Translations under genes and position numbers: made by a program | Notes under the pieces: generated by a model | Told to the model about the DNA's origin: nothing | Seen by the model: the letters and a program-made list of their open reading frames with translations, nothing else | Database searches by the model: none | Shown here: positions 20,386 through 20,745 of the stretch, one piece after another | Layout: every line of letters starts with the position of its first letter | Numbering within the stretch: the first letter of the stretch is position 1 | Source of the DNA: a virus | Direction: 5' to 3' (one strand) | Length of the DNA: 20,745 bases | IMG/VR virus record: IMGVR_UViG_3300044615_001577 | Location: 1 to 20,745 of that record

Positions 20386-20432
20386 ATCGGGGCGTAAAAG
20401 ATTCGCTGGTTTACAATACTAAGGAAATAAAA

Positions 20433-20669
20433 ATGACCGTTAACGAACTTATTGAGCAGTTGAAGAATTATCCGTCCGATATGAGGGTTCTTACTCTTGG
20501 TTATGAGGGTGGGTATGATGATGTCAACCTCAAGACTAAGGATATTATTTTCAATGTGAATAGTAAGGATACTTGGTATCTTGGTAGCCATGACGAACCG
20601 GGCATGGTGAATAATATAGATAATGATGAAACCGGAACAAAGTGTGTTGTTATTGTGAGAACAGCATGA
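20433..20669 (+). CDS. Conserved small phage/bacterial protein, unknown
   Basis: 78 residues, ATG at 20433 preceded by CTAAGGAAATAA. The N-terminus (TVNELIEQLKNYPSDMRVLT, LGYEGGYDDVNLK) is a widespread pattern in uncharacterised phage and bacterial proteins: a helix followed by DMxV and EGGYDDV. It ends in a GTKCVVIVRTA strand. Its stop overlaps the next ATG as ATGA. It follows the structured region, whose output could control it. Confidence 0.78.
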   Translation: MTVNELIEQLKNYPSDMRVLTLGYEGGYDDVNLKTKDIIFNVNSKDTWYLGSHDEPGMVNNIDNDETGTKCVVIVRTA

Positions 20670-20745
20670 AAGTTTACGTTGTATTTGATATTCCCGGTAT
20701 TGATCCAGACGATGAAGATGCTGACGAGATTATCGCAGTATTAGA
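20666..20745 (+). CDS. Small acidic protein, 5' part (runs off right edge)
   Basis: ATG at 20666 in the ATGA overlap with the previous stop; 26 residues are visible: it starts MKVYVVFDIPGIDPDDEDAD. The acidic start after a beta strand is common in small phage proteins encoded beside the 78-aa family. Its length and end lie outside the window. Confidence 0.6.
   Translation, partial: MKVYVVFDIPGIDPDDEDADEIIAVL

Noticed and set aside
20047-20432. tRNA, tmRNA or group I intron in the non-coding stretch
   Set aside because: No 7-bp acceptor with T-arm GGTTCGAnTCC, no tmRNA start, and no clear group I P7/P3 core. Only a general structured RNA is supported.

Overview
The window looks like a tailed double-stranded DNA phage or prophage genome, with two arms that diverge from about 13.43-13.51 kb. 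The leftward arm (1-13429, minus strand, AT-rich) carries a standard virion assembly module: large terminase, portal, a prohead protease fused to a scaffold, a decoration protein, a HK97-type major capsid protein, neck-like proteins and the start of a tail fibre. The ribosome binding sites (AAGGAG, GGGAG, GGAGG) and promoters (TTGACA / TAGAAT) are bacterial. The apparent -24/-12 promoters suggest a host with sigma-54. The host cannot be named from the sequence.

Left arm, in transcription order from 13429 downwards: a 53-aa small protein; a phage sigma-like factor with a Cys-rich insert; an HTH plus coiled-coil protein (possible small terminase); GDP-mannose 4,6-dehydratase; an HNH endonuclease; an ERCC4-type nuclease; a Cys-motif protein; large terminase; portal; protease-scaffold; decoration protein; major capsid protein; an intrinsic terminator at 2201-2227; a neck/connector-like protein; two small structural proteins; and a tail fibre that runs off the left edge. 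Genes from 13429 down to the terminase overlap by 4 to 50 bp, so they are probably one transcript.

Right arm (13510-20745, plus strand, visibly higher GC): more than fifteen very small genes, most of unknown function, embedded in an unusually regular regulatory framework. Three successive cassettes have the order [three GCAAAATGC sites, TCTCAAAnTGAGA dyad, 27-bp GTAA..TTAC dyad, -24/-12 (sigma-54-type) promoter, gene X, TTGACG / TAGAAT-type promoter, gene(s) Y]. The distances between motifs are identical or within 1-2 bp in all three cassettes, while the genes are unrelated. Further right, four more cassettes have [tandem pair of 27-bp dyads exactly 53 bp apart, sigma-70 promoter, small genes]. 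In total 15 copies of the dyad are seen. This is the strongest candidate for an undescribed system: a multi-operon phage regulon read by at least three DNA-binding factors.

Other right-arm content: a strong terminator at 13788-13812; two neighbouring acidic proteins without any Lys or Arg (possible DNA mimics); a pair of 23- and 26-residue membrane peptides with overlapping genes; a PD-(D/E)XK nuclease-like protein; a possibly leaderless gene; a HicA-like small protein; and a 386-bp non-coding stretch (20047-20432) with its own promoter and several long complementary stems, which I read as a structured RNA or a structured leader. No tRNA, rRNA, IS element or CRISPR array was seen. The early (right) versus late (left) roles are inferred from gene content only.
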